Positions 36,435 through 49,500 of a stretch of DNA of 64,000 nt are shown piece by piece (within the stretch, counting starts at the first letter, position 1; every line of letters begins with the position of its first letter). The position numbers and the translations under genes are program-made. The stretch covers positions 2,852,001 to 2,916,000 of the forward strand of contig OZ176059.1 in assembly GCA_964247055.1 (NCBI GenBank), given 5' to 3'. The notes beneath the pieces are model-generated. The model saw nothing but the letters and a program-made list of their open reading frames with translations, did no database searches and was not told the DNA's origin. The DNA is from Paragordius varius (lineage: Eukaryota > Nematomorpha).

Positions 36435-37334
36435 TTGTAATAAAAAATATAATTTATCATTCGAAAGAGAAATAAAAACTCTATAAAATGCATACTAATA
36501 TGTTTTACATCTATAGATAAATATGGACATAGGAAGCGACAAACGCGCGAAGCGAGAACGTTTTTCTTAATGAATATATTTGTAAAACTATGGATGAAAA
36601 TAGCTCAAACTTTGTGTAGACGGCAATGAATGACCAAAAATAAGACAAAAAAGTATTTTGATTAAAACATTTATTCTATTGCTTTTATGTCATTCAAAAC
36701 AGCCATTTTTAATTTTTGTGTTTTTAAAAAAATTACCATCCGTTAAATATTAATTAATGCTCTTTCCACTTATAGAAAAATATCAAAGACTAAAAATATT
36801 GGTTAAGGCAGTCTTGATCTTTTATAACCATTATGTTAAAAATTTAGAGTTATAACTATGCAATTTAGAATCCACTAGGTAAAATAATTTTGATAACAAT
36901 ACTTTTTTATTAAAAAAGCAAACCAAAAGCTTTTTCAAAGTTATTTTTAAAAATTTTATACGAGTAACCCCAATAATTCAATTACAATAATTTATATTAT
37001 AGTTTGTCTGTAAAAAATTTTGACTTATTTAAGGGTTGAAAATTTTGACCATATAAACTCAAATAAAACTTTCACATCAGATTGATTTGAATGACCAACT
37101 ACGATTCGAAAGATAGCGCTCTTTCGAATGATATATAAAACATGACTCTATATCTAAAACTCTTAAATTTGAAATTTCGAATTTAATGTTAAATCGGACC
37201 TAATTTTCGATAAACCCATAATAAAAAAAATTCTTAACATTTAAACCAATTTTATTTTATGCTATTTATGTACCTTAATGAAATAAATTTTAATTTATAA
37301 GAATGGCAGTTAAAAAAAGTCAAATTCGTTAGTG
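36435..37334 (-). mobile_element. Second copy of the CACTA-like element, inverted and truncated
   Basis: Inverse complement of most of 24013-25000: TCATTCGAAAGAG, GCGCGAAGCGAGAACG and AATAGCTCAAACTTTGTGTA are shared. One terminus survives (CGTTAGTG at 37327-37334); the other is lost. Confidence 0.5.
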
Positions 37335-37502
37335 TAACTGCAAAAACGTTTTAAAACGATAATTTTTAGGCCATTTTTCGAAATAAGTTTATCCATATTA
37401 TAGTAAGAGCGAGAAAAATTGCTACAGTCCGTTTTCATTTTGCAGTTTTATGTTTGAAATCTAATAAATTATTTGCGAATCATATATTAAAATACAGCCT
37501 GA

Positions 37503-37527
37503 GAAGCCATTTGTGTTGGACACCCCT
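37503..37527. mobile_element. Solo right end of the family 1 hAT
   Basis: GAAGCCATTTGTGTTGGACA followed by CCCC, identical to the terminus of the element at 29691-32534. Confidence 0.5.
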
Positions 37528-37589
37528 TATAACAAAATTAATTTTAAATATTATACATTGTATTAAACAAATAAATTTTATTCTAACTA

Positions 37590-38110
37590 GGTAGACGAAA
37601 ACAACTATTATTTATTTAATTATTTAAGGTTGAATATAGAATTGATATAATACATAGGCGAACAATTTTGTTTTTGTATGTTAGCTCCCACAATAATTTT
37701 TCCTAGTAAAAACCAGACTTGTAAAATTTAATAGCTTTAAATTTCAAAACATTTAAAAACCTTCATTTATATAACCATTTATTTTATATTATTTCGATAA
37801 GGAGCCTCATGAACCTTTGATTTATCAAATTAATAAAATTTTACATACCTTTTCCATATTTAAATATATAATTTAACCTTAAAAACAAAATGTTATTGAC
37901 TACATATTTCATATTAAACATATAAAGTGTAAAATTATTTTTATTGAAACTATAATAAATGTTAGTTACCATAACCTTGTAAATTGCGTTAATCATAATT
38001 ATTGGCCATTTTAAATTGGTCAAAACGGGATATAAAAGTTTGTTGTCATGTATGGGATTTTTCGTTTTAATTCGTTACATATTTTAGATTCGTAGAAAAA
38101 AATGTATACA
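37590..38110 (+). repeat. Direct duplicate of 34700-35220
   Basis: Lies upstream of the intact LRR-like gene as 34700-35220 lies upstream of the 35834 gene, which fits stepwise tandem duplication. Confidence 0.5.
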
Positions 38111-38479
38111 ATAAAATGAATATTCTCATACATGGCAACAGATATGTCAATTACAAACATTACACCCTTTTACCCAATTAAAATAACAAAATGGCTGATA
38201 AAGCTTTCATTATTGTATATCAAATAATTTTTTAATTTATAAGTGATTCAAATAGGTTTAATGTTTTGAGATATTTTAAGGTGCTAGTAAAATTAATTTA
38301 ACATTCAACAAAAAAATTAAGGAAATGAATATAGTGAAAACTTGCCCGATCTAAAATTTTAGAATAAAAATTAAATTGTATGTGCGTAATTTAATTCATT
38401 TCTTAAACATCATAACTATAGCAATTAAATATTAAAATAAATTAATAGAAATTGACTTAAAACAAACACCCAGTTTGAT

Positions 38480-38703
38480 GTTTACTCAAACTGCATATAC
38501 CTTCTAAAAATTTAAAATTTTACCAAGAAATATATTATTTTCGTTGTAATTTTTACCTTGCTTAAAATAAAAGGTTAAAGTACTGAAATGCGTACCAGCT
38601 AGTGATTATTTCGCAGAACTAATTTGAGTTAAAGTATAAATATCAGTCTATTAGAGTCTATATTTCATTAGATTTGATTTTATAAAAAATTTTCGCTTTC
38701 TAA
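38480..38703 (+). promoter_or_regulatory. Promoter of the intact LRR-like gene
   Basis: TATAAATA at 38635-38642, 62 bases before the ATG, with TTCATTAGA about 30 bp further on as a plausible initiator. The block (including ATGCGTACCAGCTAGTGATT and TTTCGCAGAACTAATTTGAG) is conserved in all four family members. Confidence 0.5.
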
Positions 38704-40418
38704 ATGAAATTCATTCTTATATCCTTTTTGCTTATCTGCTTCTCTTTTAAAGCTTCTGAGGAAACCATTCCTAGTTCTTCGCAAAACGAAACATATAATA
38801 TAGGTACTATTATCAATTTTATTGTGAAATAATGTTACGCTTTTTGACAAAAATGTCGTTCCATATATTCTTATATTTTTTGAATATTAATATAGTAATT
38901 GGGAACACATCGAAATGTGATTGGCATATGATAGAGGATGACAACTTTAATGGTACATGCGAATATGGTGGTTCAATTTATGATTTTTCTAATAACACCA
39001 GCATAGAAAAGTTAATAATATTGCTCATAAAAGATGTGTCCAATGAATGCAAAAATATCGAGATATTTCAATGCAACTATATAAAATATGGGATGATAGA
39101 AGAGAAATGTGCAAATCTTTCAACAATTCAAGATATGTTGGGAGAGCTTAATTATACCACTACCAGTCTAGAATATTGTATCCACAATTCAACATTTTTT
39201 GTGCATTTTGAAAAAAATTTAACAGACCTTAGAATTGTTGATTTCGAATCAAATATTGACCATACCTCGGAATTGTTAAGGCTATTGTCTGCACAGATAA
39301 TGGTTAAATCACTTACCCTAGAAGTAAAGGGATATGAAGAACAAGATTTTAACTGGACCGTATTGAATCATTTTAGAGAGTTGGAAAGAGCACGATTATA
39401 TATTGGCAATGTACGTTTGGTAGGAAATATTAGTCATCCAGGCATAGAGTATTTATCACTTAATGCCAAATTTGATAATACGATGCGTGTGAATTTGCCT
39501 GCACTAAAAAGATTAGAGATTGAGTCATATGCAAACACTTTTGCTGTACAAGGTTTGACATCAGCCAATGAAGTCCTCTTGGACATTGTGGATAATTTTT
39601 ATGATCTGACTGACATATTCAAAAATTTTCCCAATGTTCGTTCCTTATTCATAAATGGCAGATTATCTCATATGCGGAACATTAACATCTCATTCTCCTC
39701 ACCATCCTTCCCCGAAACTCTCAACACTTTGAAAGTGATGTATTGCACAGTAACGCCGGACACTTTTCAAAAACCAAATCATATCAAAGTTTTAGATTTA
39801 AATTTTGTGTATGGATTAGGGACCTTGAAACCCATTGAAAATTGGAGTCAACTACAAAATTTGACAATAAAACACGGTAAAATTACATCTGGTGATCTTT
39901 CACCCGCTTCGTATAAACATTCAATAAAACAAATTAATTTGGACTACAATCGTTTGATATCATTTGACATTTCGGTGCTTTCAACTTTTCCAAAATTGAG
40001 CAAATTTTCAGCCTATAGTGCAGGACTAAACAATATAACCGGCTGGAATCGTTTACTTAGCAAAGACAGAATCAATAAAATAGAGATAGATTTGGGAGGT
40101 AAGTTTAATTTTGTTATAAAAACACTAGTTTAATTAACCTTATTTAAGTGTGCATTTAAGAAAATGCTTATTTGAAATTTAAATAAATTCAACTAATTTA
40201 TCATTCGAAAGAAAGTGTAAAATTATTTTTTCACGATTATAATATGCATTACATCAAATATATATTTTAAATATTTTTTCAATCTAGGTAATGAATACTT
40301 TAACGATGTTAGTAATGAAGTGTTTAGTTTGAACTATACCACTTATAATACGAGGGATAAGTATGACTTCAAAATGTCAGGCACCAGATTGAATAATTTA
40401 TATTTTAATAGATTGTAA
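38704..40418 (+). CDS. Secreted leucine-rich-repeat-like protein, intact, 477 aa
   Basis: Exons 38704-38803, 38896-40098 and 40288-40418, with introns of 92 and 189 nt (GTACTA...ATATAG and GTAAGT...TCTAG). The frame is continuous to TAA. Exon 1 encodes a signal peptide (MKFILISFLLICFSFKAS). An in-frame ATG at 38832 inside intron 1 also gives a hydrophobic start, but the broken inverted copy preserves the same splice sites, so the spliced start is preferred. The mature chain has Cys residues near the N-terminus and many N-glycosylation sites (NNTS, NYTT, NLT, NIS). Irregular leucine-rich repeats follow: LKRLEIES, VRSLFINGRL, LNTLKVMY, IKVLDLNF, LQNLTIKH and IKQINLDYNRL. It is extracellular, of unknown function; recognition or scaffold roles are typical of such proteins. 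I know no orthologue. Confidence 0.5.
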
Positions 40419-40925
40419 ATTTTACTCTTTAATGTGTTATTATATTATGGTGTTGGGCTTTACATATAATAATCCGCTTTTTTTAAAGGACATATCTGTG
40501 ATTGTGACCGCTTTGAATCATAACCAGACGAAAAATCAAAACATGTGTTTTGAGAAAATGATTTAAAAAATTGTAAAATATTAAAATTTTTGATCATTCC
40601 AATAATACCATTAGTTAATTACTTTGATTCTTATTGTAATTTAAACTGATCATAAACCGGTAATGATTGTTTTACTGGTGAACGCATCATTATACAAATA
40701 ATTCATTACTAATTTATTGTACTAAAAAATTAATTTTACATATATGTAATGATCAATGTTCAAATTATCACAATAAATTTGGTAATATAGATCTTGTTGA
40801 AGAATTTCAAATATTGCACCATATAAGACAATACATTTTGACATTTTTTCCCTATATAATACGGATAAAATAATATATTTTTGGATAATTAAAATTGAAA
40901 CAAAATAAAAATTAAGGATTTAAAG

Positions 40926-40966
40926 CAGTGATACTCAAACCGCGGCCCGCGGGCCGCATGCGGCCC
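40926..40966. mobile_element. GC-rich solo hAT terminus
   Basis: CAGTGATACTCAAACCGCGG, then CCCGCGGGCCGCATGCGGCC. This palindromic end is typical of a widespread hAT group. It is an extreme GC spike in this sequence and abuts a satellite block directly. Confidence 0.5.
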
Positions 40967-40974
40967 TAAGAGTT

Positions 40975-41453
40975 AAATGTTGTGGATGCTTGTTTAAAAA
41001 ACCCATAAGATTGGTTAATATAATTTGATTGTTGAAATGTTGTGGATGATTGAGAAAAATACCCATATAAGATTGGTTAATATAATTTGATTGTTTAAAT
41101 GTTGTGGATGCTTGTTTAAAAAACTCATATAAGATTGGTTAATATAATTTGATTGTTTAAATGTTGTGGATGATTGTGTAAAATACCCATATAAGATTGG
41201 TTAATATAATTTGATTGTTTAAATGTTGTGGATGCTTGTTTAAAATACCCATATAAGATTGGTTAATATAATTTGATTGTTTAAATGTTGTGGATGCTTG
41301 TTTAAAAAACCCATATAAGATTGGTTAATATAATTTGATTGTTTAAATGTTGTGGATGATTGTGTAAAATACCCATATAAGATTGGTTAATATAATTTGA
41401 TTGTATGAAAGTTGTGGATGATTGTGTAAAATACCCATATAAGATTGGTTAAC
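40975..41453. repeat. Detached block of the 62-bp satellite, 8 monomers
   Basis: Same monomer as the 11-25 kb arrays (CATATAAGATTGGTTAATAT), mostly the GTTTAAATGTTGTGGATGCT variant common in the left block. It lies about 16 kb away, beside the GC-rich hAT end. Confidence 0.5.
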
Positions 41454-42136
41454 CCATGTTATTTTTTGTAAAAAATCTATACTAAACATAAATTTAAAGA
41501 CCAGCGAGTTTTTTATGAAAATGAGGTATTAGAAATGTTTTATATCATATTAAAAATTTTATTAAATGCATCATTCACCAAATCAGGGGTTATAAGAAAT
41601 ACGTTAATTACATTATTTATGAGCTCGATTTCATTGTCTGAAATTTTTAATAAAATTTTATTGAAATAAGTATTTATGACTGTGCTGAATTTATTAATTA
41701 AGCCTAACGAAACCAAAATTATAATATGTTTAACCGATTTGAACTCTTTAATAAAATAACCATTAAATTTCAACCTAATTTTTTTGATTGATTGAAGAAA
41801 ACAAAGTTAATCCCAAATCCTACAAATACCCCATGAATATATAAAGTTTTTTCGTGTTTCCTTAACATTCAGCTAATAAATGAGCAGACGTATTATTCGC
41901 TTCATGTCTTGCACTATTATCTATTTTAGCTTTATTTTAACCTTAAAACTTAAAATAGAACTATGAACTCTATAACAAATATACATATATATATATATAT
42001 ATATATTCATTTTTTAGCTATTACATGTTATAAATGTGTATGGCGTAAAAATTTGAATGCTTATGCGGCCACATCGTTGCTTTTAAACTTTATTAAACCT
42101 ATAATCATTAGTACAGTATAATTAGTTAGTACATCA
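41454..42136. other. AT-rich intergenic DNA with (TA)n
   Basis: A (AT)n run lies at about 41985-42006. I found nothing else beyond the upstream region of the gene at 42137. Confidence 0.5.
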
Positions 42137-42679
42137 ATGTGGTTGGTAGGTATAACCATATTCATACTAAAGTATTTGGAACAAACATATTTCACCGCTA
42201 AATGCAAAACTCAACTCAAACCCATAGAAATTGGCCAAACGCCGCCTCAAACCAAATTAGCAAAAATAATTTCCAATATTAGCCCCTCTCCTTCACATGA
42301 GTTGTCCCATTCTCCTGTTTTAACGGTTCAAGATTCAAACCATACTCTTGATAATTTGATTGTCAAAAATTTTACAATTCTATCTTCGGCCACGTTTCAA
42401 CCATCTTGTGTATCCACAAACCAATCGGGCCTACCAAGTTTACCCAAAACAGGAGAAACAGAAATAGATTGTAAAACCTTGGACGCTACAAAATGCCTCA
42501 AAATCTTGCTCAATCAAATCCTTGTAAATGAAACTATATGGGTTAAAAGTATGAGCCAATGTCTACCCATCCGTGAACTTCCACAAATTATTGAATTCCA
42601 ATCACAACTCATAAATTACTATCAGCTGATCACGGAACATATGACATTGTTGTTGAACGCTTACAAACACGCTTTCTAA
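42137..42679 (+). CDS. Single-exon 180-aa secreted or membrane-anchored protein, unknown
   Basis: One uninterrupted frame from ATG to TAA with clearly higher GC and varied codons against AT-rich flanks. Residues 1-20 are hydrophobic (MWLVGITIFILKYLEQTYFT), a signal peptide or type II anchor. Residues 30-110 are Ser/Thr/Pro-rich and likely disordered, with NHT, NFT and NQS sequons. The C-terminal 65 residues look helical (CLKILLNQILVNETIWVKSM), with Cys near 111, 119 and 142. An AATAAA lies at 42744-42749, 65 bp past the stop, and an upstream TATA-like element is close to the ATG. It converges on the pgant gene. I do not recognise the family; a small lineage-specific reproductive or secreted protein is a guess. 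Confidence 0.5.
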   Translation: MWLVGITIFILKYLEQTYFTAKCKTQLKPIEIGQTPPQTKLAKIISNISPSPSHELSHSPVLTVQDSNHTLDNLIVKNFTILSSATFQPSCVSTNQSGLPSLPKTGETEIDCKTLDATKCLKILLNQILVNETIWVKSMSQCLPIRELPQIIEFQSQLINYYQLITEHMTLLLNAYKHAF

Positions 42680-43501
42680 AATACACAAAAAAATTATTTA
42701 ATATTATAAATTAATTTATTTATATAACTATTGTATTTGTTGTAATAAATTTAATACCATTAAGTATGTGAATAATGTGTGATGATATATCAAAAATAAT
42801 ATTATAAATATATTGAAATAAATTTAAAATTACAAAAAATAAATATTACACACCATTTTTTTGGCTTATTTTGCATAACTGTGGTTAAATTTATGATAAA
42901 TACAGTATAAAAATTAATATGTTATAAAATATTTTTTATATAAATTTGGCACAACTTTTTTTTCAAATACAAAATATGTATGTATATATGTATGTAATTG
43001 TTAAATGTGTTAAAATAACTTATGAACTCTTAAATAAGATTGGTCCCAAATGAGAAATTGTGCACGTTTAAATATTTTTCACAAAGTGTGAGTATTTAAA
43101 TAAAATAGCTCAAATTAATCTATTTTTTTATAAAAAAAATTATATAGGTATATGCATTTTTTTTGATCCTTTGAAAATATTGCGTTCCTTTACTATAAAT
43201 TATTTTGCATAAAAAATAAAAATCATATATTTTTGCAAAAATACCATATAGATATTAAATATATAAATAAATAACAATACTTCCAGTATAGATATTAATA
43301 CCCAGCACACATCACATTATAGTGCATATATACATATATGTATATTATAAGTTTTATCTTAGTTCTCAAACAAAAAAAACAACATAATTTAAGTAAAATT
43401 CCTCAACAAAACAAAAATAACATATGCAATTATCAACAAGGTTAAGTTCATCCGGTCCCTTTTCGCCAGGTGAAAGAAAAAGTTAGCGATCACGTGACCG
43501 G

Positions 43502-46500
43502 TCATAACGGTGATTTATGTATCTTTCGCTCAAACATCCAAAGTTGTGTAGCAATGCTATCACTACAAGGCGCTAAATAAATGTCCTGTTCAGCTTTGCG
43601 GTCCGCCATATCGACGCACAAACCCGATTTCGCGTGCTTTATATGGACCAAGGTTGTCTAAAACATAAGGGAATAACGGAATAAAGATATATATTTTCGA
43701 AAAAAGCGACAAATATAATTTTAAAATAACAATTCTCCGATAAATAATGTAGGTTTTTAAACATTGGACTTACGCAATATACCATATATCAAACACAAAG
43801 CTCTAGGATTCAAAATTATTAAGTTGGTATACACCAAACATGCTAACATTTCCAATCTAAAAATTTATTCCCCTTAAAATACAGAATTTAGAGTTAGTTG
43901 ATAAAACAAAGTATACCGTTAAATAATGATAGAAAAAAATAAAAGGATGTATGGCGAAAGCAAAAGCCACGACTTAAATTAAAACTAATCTGTGTACACA
44001 AATTTCTTGCCTAATTTAAATTACTAATTATATACCTCCCAAAAGTTGTTTTGTTACCAAATAAGACCAAATTAATAAAAAAAATGATTCCAAAACAAAA
44101 CTATTTCATTAAAACAAAACATTTTTGGAATTAAAAACGAAATATATGACTCCAAAAATATGGTTGTTACATTCAAACGTAAATTATTAAAAAGCACCAC
44201 TTTTTCAATTAAACGCAACAGCATTTTAATTTTGTAAACAATATTTTTCGATTCAAAATGAAGCCTATATGTTGTTTAATTCAAACGCAAATTTTTATTA
44301 GATAACACATTTTACCTTAAAATAAAACTTTTTCTGTTTTACCTTTACATGTATAAATGTTCTCCTTCTAAATGTAGCGGAAAAAATGTCTTTAATTTGC
44401 AATTATGTTACATGAATTCAAAATCAAATTAAAATCAATCAAGGATAAATTAATTTAAGATAACATCATACATCGCCCTTAAAAGGTGTGAGGGACCAGG
44501 TATGAGACTTAGCTTCCCAGGCATTACAATCTACCATGGTTACTCTGGGCTGGGCGCTAATGGCTTGGTGGTTAATACCTAACGGACCAACAATGTTATT
44601 ATTATTGCTGCCAACGTAACTTACGGCACAACTATCCTCCATACGTAACAATCCATTCAGATCTAATGAAAACATCTGAAGCAAAAATATATATGCACTA
44701 AAAAAATGTAATTTATTATTTCAAAGATAATAAAAATCAATCAATATATGTCATGGCACAAACGAGTAAAAGATAAATTTTAAGATTTACGTTGTAAAAT
44801 TAAACATCGTTTTTTAAAAAAAGAATCTATCTACTTTTTGTGTAAATTTTTTAATACCAACCGAACATTGAAAATAACTCAAATTTATGGACTTATATAT
44901 ATATATATAGAGCAAAGTTTAAATTATAAGATGGCTAAAATAAAGTAAAAAATTAAGTATTATAACTGACGTTAATCAAAAAAAAGTTAGTTAGTGTGCA
45001 TAACATATCACCTATTAAAAGGTTCGTAAAATATAAAGTTAAAGATCCCTTATAACTCCATAATTAACATCTTCCCGACACACAATTATATAAAAATATA
45101 ATAAAGCATTATCCTGTTAATTCTAATCGAAAAAAACTATAACATTTACTTTTACATATTTTACACTCCTTTTTTTACAAACATCACTGTAATTAACTTG
45201 TAGATAATTTATATTTTCTATGAAATTTTCTGTCAAACAAATTTTACCTCTTGTGAACTTGCTCCTTGACACCAAAAAAGTCCAATGTGTTGATTTACTT
45301 TAAGGTCTCGGCCCAACATATCCCAGCACAAACCGGTAGCTTCATTCTTTACCTTTTGTGTAGTAAATTTGATTTAAAAGATAAATATTAAAGTGCAGTA
45401 TGCATTTTAATGGTTAATTCATACCACTTTAGTTAAGCAATTTGCTGTGTGAAAAAAAAGAAAAAAGAAAGGTAAAATTGAATATTCAACATTGTGATGT
45501 TTTTTCCTTATACTAATGTGTTGCAAATTGCCCAACTGTAGTGGGAGGGTGAAATAAGCAACCATTAAAATGCTACTGTATATAGTATTCACATTAAGGT
45601 TAGTCAATTCACCGTATTTTTTACTGATTGGCATCACAGTAGCGTAGTAAAAAAATAAATGGTTGTTAAAATTACAATATTTTTCCATCTTACAACATTA
45701 AATTTTATTTAATTATGGATAAAATTTGTTTTATATCATGCGCTACCGTATTACCAATTAGCCAACAATAATGTGAATTCACCAACATTATTATGCATAC
45801 TATATACATACATATAGAGAGAAATAAGTTATAAAATTATTGAGTCTCACCGCATATTAATGCAGTTATTAATCTCAAAAATGTATAAAATTCAAAGCTA
45901 AAAATAATAGTTAACCATTTAAATTGTGCTAAAAGTGTCAATAACATATTTATAAAAACTTGCGAAAATTTATAGATTTCACAAATTTTGCACACAAATC
46001 AAAGTTTTAAATCATATGATAAAACATAGTCGTTTAAAGGTTTCTGGCTTTTTTTACAAAATGTGCGGTAAAAGTCATATACATTAATGCAATTCCAAAC
46101 CCTAAATATTTGATAAAATTTCAGGGTTAATGACAAAAATATTATGAAATCATAGAAGTCTCAATTATTTAAACAAATTAAATTAATAAACACTCCTTTG
46201 AATTTATATTGTAATAATTTTATTAAGTTATTATAGTATCACCTTGCCGTAAGCCAGCACATTTTCATCTGGGATAAATTTTTCAGGGTAAACATTATCA
46301 AGGAACCATTTAAAATCGTGACACATTAAGCGTTGTCGTATGGCTTTACGTTCCGTCAAATCACCTACCTCTTTATTCTACATATAATACAATAAAATTA
46401 AATAACTCTAACATATCCTGTAATATATAAATTCAAATTCACCCTTGAACGTTTCAAATTCATCCTAAAAATAAATTAGTGTTTTCGGGCTAATATAACT

Positions 46501-49500
46501 CATCATTAATATGAAATATATATTCTGGCAGAGCCTATTTTTTATTCAAAATGTCATTTTTCGTAATAATATAAAATATAAATAATAAAATAATCTTAAA
46601 ATAACAACATATTGATCACGTTTATTAAAATCAAAATGGTTGACACTTAACTTTCATGTGAAAAAATGCGTAATTATATATATATGTGTATATAATCTTT
46701 TTAAGATATACCAACCAAAACTTAATCCTAATGCATAAAGTATTAATTCGTAAGCTTTTAAAAACGGCAAAAGTTTTTTTGTGCTCACCTTAAGCCATTC
46801 CTCATTTCAGTTATTAGGGTTTAATATTTGTTTTTTAATTATATTTTTTATTTCAATATATGGTTAGACCTAGATGATAGTGTACGTCTTGGCAAATTTA
46901 TCTAACAATGGTAATCAAAATTTACAATTTTATCATCTACCTATCTTACAAGATATCTTGTTAGTTGTAGAAATTCTATATTTATATGGTTTTGAAGTTT
47001 TTAAATTGTGATATAATAAAGTTTTGTTTTGGCATATAAGTTGGTTAAAATTACACTGCATTTCGCAATAATAAAATATGTATTATAAATTTTATTGTAA
47101 CAACATTTGCGAAACCAATTTCGCAAAAGAATTAATTGTAAATATACCAAATAATTTGTGCGATACATATATACATACATATCAATATTTTATTTAATAC
47201 TAAATTTTAACAAAATGCCATGCATGCATTTATGCTATTTACTATATATTTGACAACATCAGTTTAATTCTAATACTTAAACAAACAGATCCCACTAAAA
47301 TATGACACTACATATTTATATGATAACATACAAATTTTTTGGTTCAACAGTTGGATACAACATATCCATTTTAATCCTTTGATTCAAATTGGGGTAGATA
47401 AATACCCCAGTCTGTTTAAAATTAAATTCTTTAAAAAATATGGAAGGGTTTAAAATTAAATTCTTTAAAAAATATGGAAGGATTCTGAAACCATGGCAAA
47501 ATCTTGCACTTATATAACATTGAAATATACTAAAAATTTTATTCAAAAATATTTGATATTACTTATTTTAAGCTAAAACCGAAAGGTAAAAATTTAGTCA
47601 ACGTGGCATGGGTGCAATGGTAAAATTAAAAAAAAATACAAAATAAATATCAATGTTAGATGTAATTTAGATAAAAAATTAGCCTTAATTTTACCCTTAA
47701 AATTAAATGAAGACATTTTTTGCAGAAATTTTGGAAAATAAAAATGGCATCCAAGTAGTTTGACATGGAACTTTTTTTCAAAACAAAATTTTATTTAAAT
47801 ATTTTGGCATAAGTATATAATTTTTATTAGGATAGAAGCATAAAATTGGAACCGTTTCCGTCAGTAGTTTTTTGCAAATCCTAACTCAAATTTAGTCAGG
47901 GGTATTTAGATACCCCAATTTGAATCGAAGTGTTAATACAGTTAAAACAAAAAAAACAAATATAAAAATAAAACAAAAAAGCCAAAAACTTTTAAATCAG
48001 TACGGTAGGCATAGTACAATCGTATATAATCATCCATCCAAACACGAGCCATACGTAAACTATTGAGCCCGTGGGTATCCTGTTTATCAGCGGGCCATTC
48101 AAAGGGATGTGTTGCTCGAAATATGTGCCCCACATGGGAACAAGGAATAAATTCTAAACTACCATGACATTGCCAAACCTAACGAAATTACAGTAAAAAT
48201 TAAAATTATATACGGAGGACAAAACGATTATAAAGACAAATGTTTTTTTTTTCTAAAAGACAAAACCACCATATTTTTTGAAACCTTAATTTTTATAACG
48301 ATAACTCATAGAGTTTCAAACTATAAAGTAGGAAATAAAATGTAAATTGATAAAACAAGAAATTTATGTGGTATACAATTGTAATGAAATGGCTTTAATA
48401 GGATAAACTAAGGTGTGAAAAATATCATTGTCTGTTAGAAAAAAAAATTGTCTGTATATTTTTACGTTTTATCCGTATAATTTCAGTTTTTACTGTAATT
48501 ATAAAGACATGACTATGACGACGAGTTCTAGCGCAATTTACATGGTAGTAAAAAGACATTAAAGAATAATATTTCTTTATAAAAAATTTTGATGCTTGAT
48601 TTCATCTCAAACTAACATCATTGCCAAAATTATCGCAATAAATAACATGGCAAAATGGTTAGAATTATAAGGAAACTCTAAGACTTAAATTTTGAAAAAA
48701 ACAACATTTTTTTGAACAAACCTAGCGCAATCAAAATATTTTAAAGTGAAATAAGTAGAGCTTAGATAATCATTAGAGTAGAAAATTATAATGTATAACC
48801 AATCAAAATAAAATTTTGATTTTATTCATTACCTGTTTTGGAAGGGGGAGTAAAGATGTCGCGATGTAAATAGTTATAGACTCAATCATTTATATTATTA
48901 GGATTGTAATAAAATAATATTGTTTTTATAAGTAAAATTAAGAATCAAAAAGAAAGATTTCCATCAAACAAAATATCATTAGCCTTTTACTTTTTTATAA
49001 TTTATTTATTGTAAAGTAAGAATGTATTAATATTGTGATTTATATGCAATTTAATTCCTTTTATATAAATAACGAGACAATGCCTTACTCTAAATGAAAG
49101 TTCCAAATTTTCGCCACCCCAAATCTCCATCCCTTCATCATAGTACCCAATTTGTTGAAAGTAGGCTTTACTTAAGGCAAATAAACCACCAGCCATGGTT
49201 GCAGATCTATAAACATGTTTAAACAGATACATATATTTGTAAATTTTTCTTTCAATTTTAACTAATTAACTACTATGGAACTCATCTATGAGAGTGTTTA
49301 ACTTCACACAAAAAAAGTTAATTCATGCTTATCATTCTAATTTTTAGATTTCTGATTAATGTGAGAGATTTATATGGTCTAAAACCAATAATAAAGGTAA
49401 ATAATGTTAATAAAATTTGGCCACACTTAGCATTTGTTTGGACTAAAAATATCTGTGTATGTCTCTAAAATTTATAAAAATTTCATCAGTATTATAGGGT

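Noticed and set aside
38832-38895. ATG at 38832 as the start of the LRR-like protein
   Set aside because: It lies in intron 1. The conserved exon 1 at 38704 with matching splice sites in both copies is the better start, though a retained-intron form would also have a hydrophobic N-terminus.
40926-40966. CpG island or regulatory GC-rich element
   Set aside because: The palindromic CCGCGG...GCGGCC string matches a common hAT terminus, and only about 40 bp are GC-rich.
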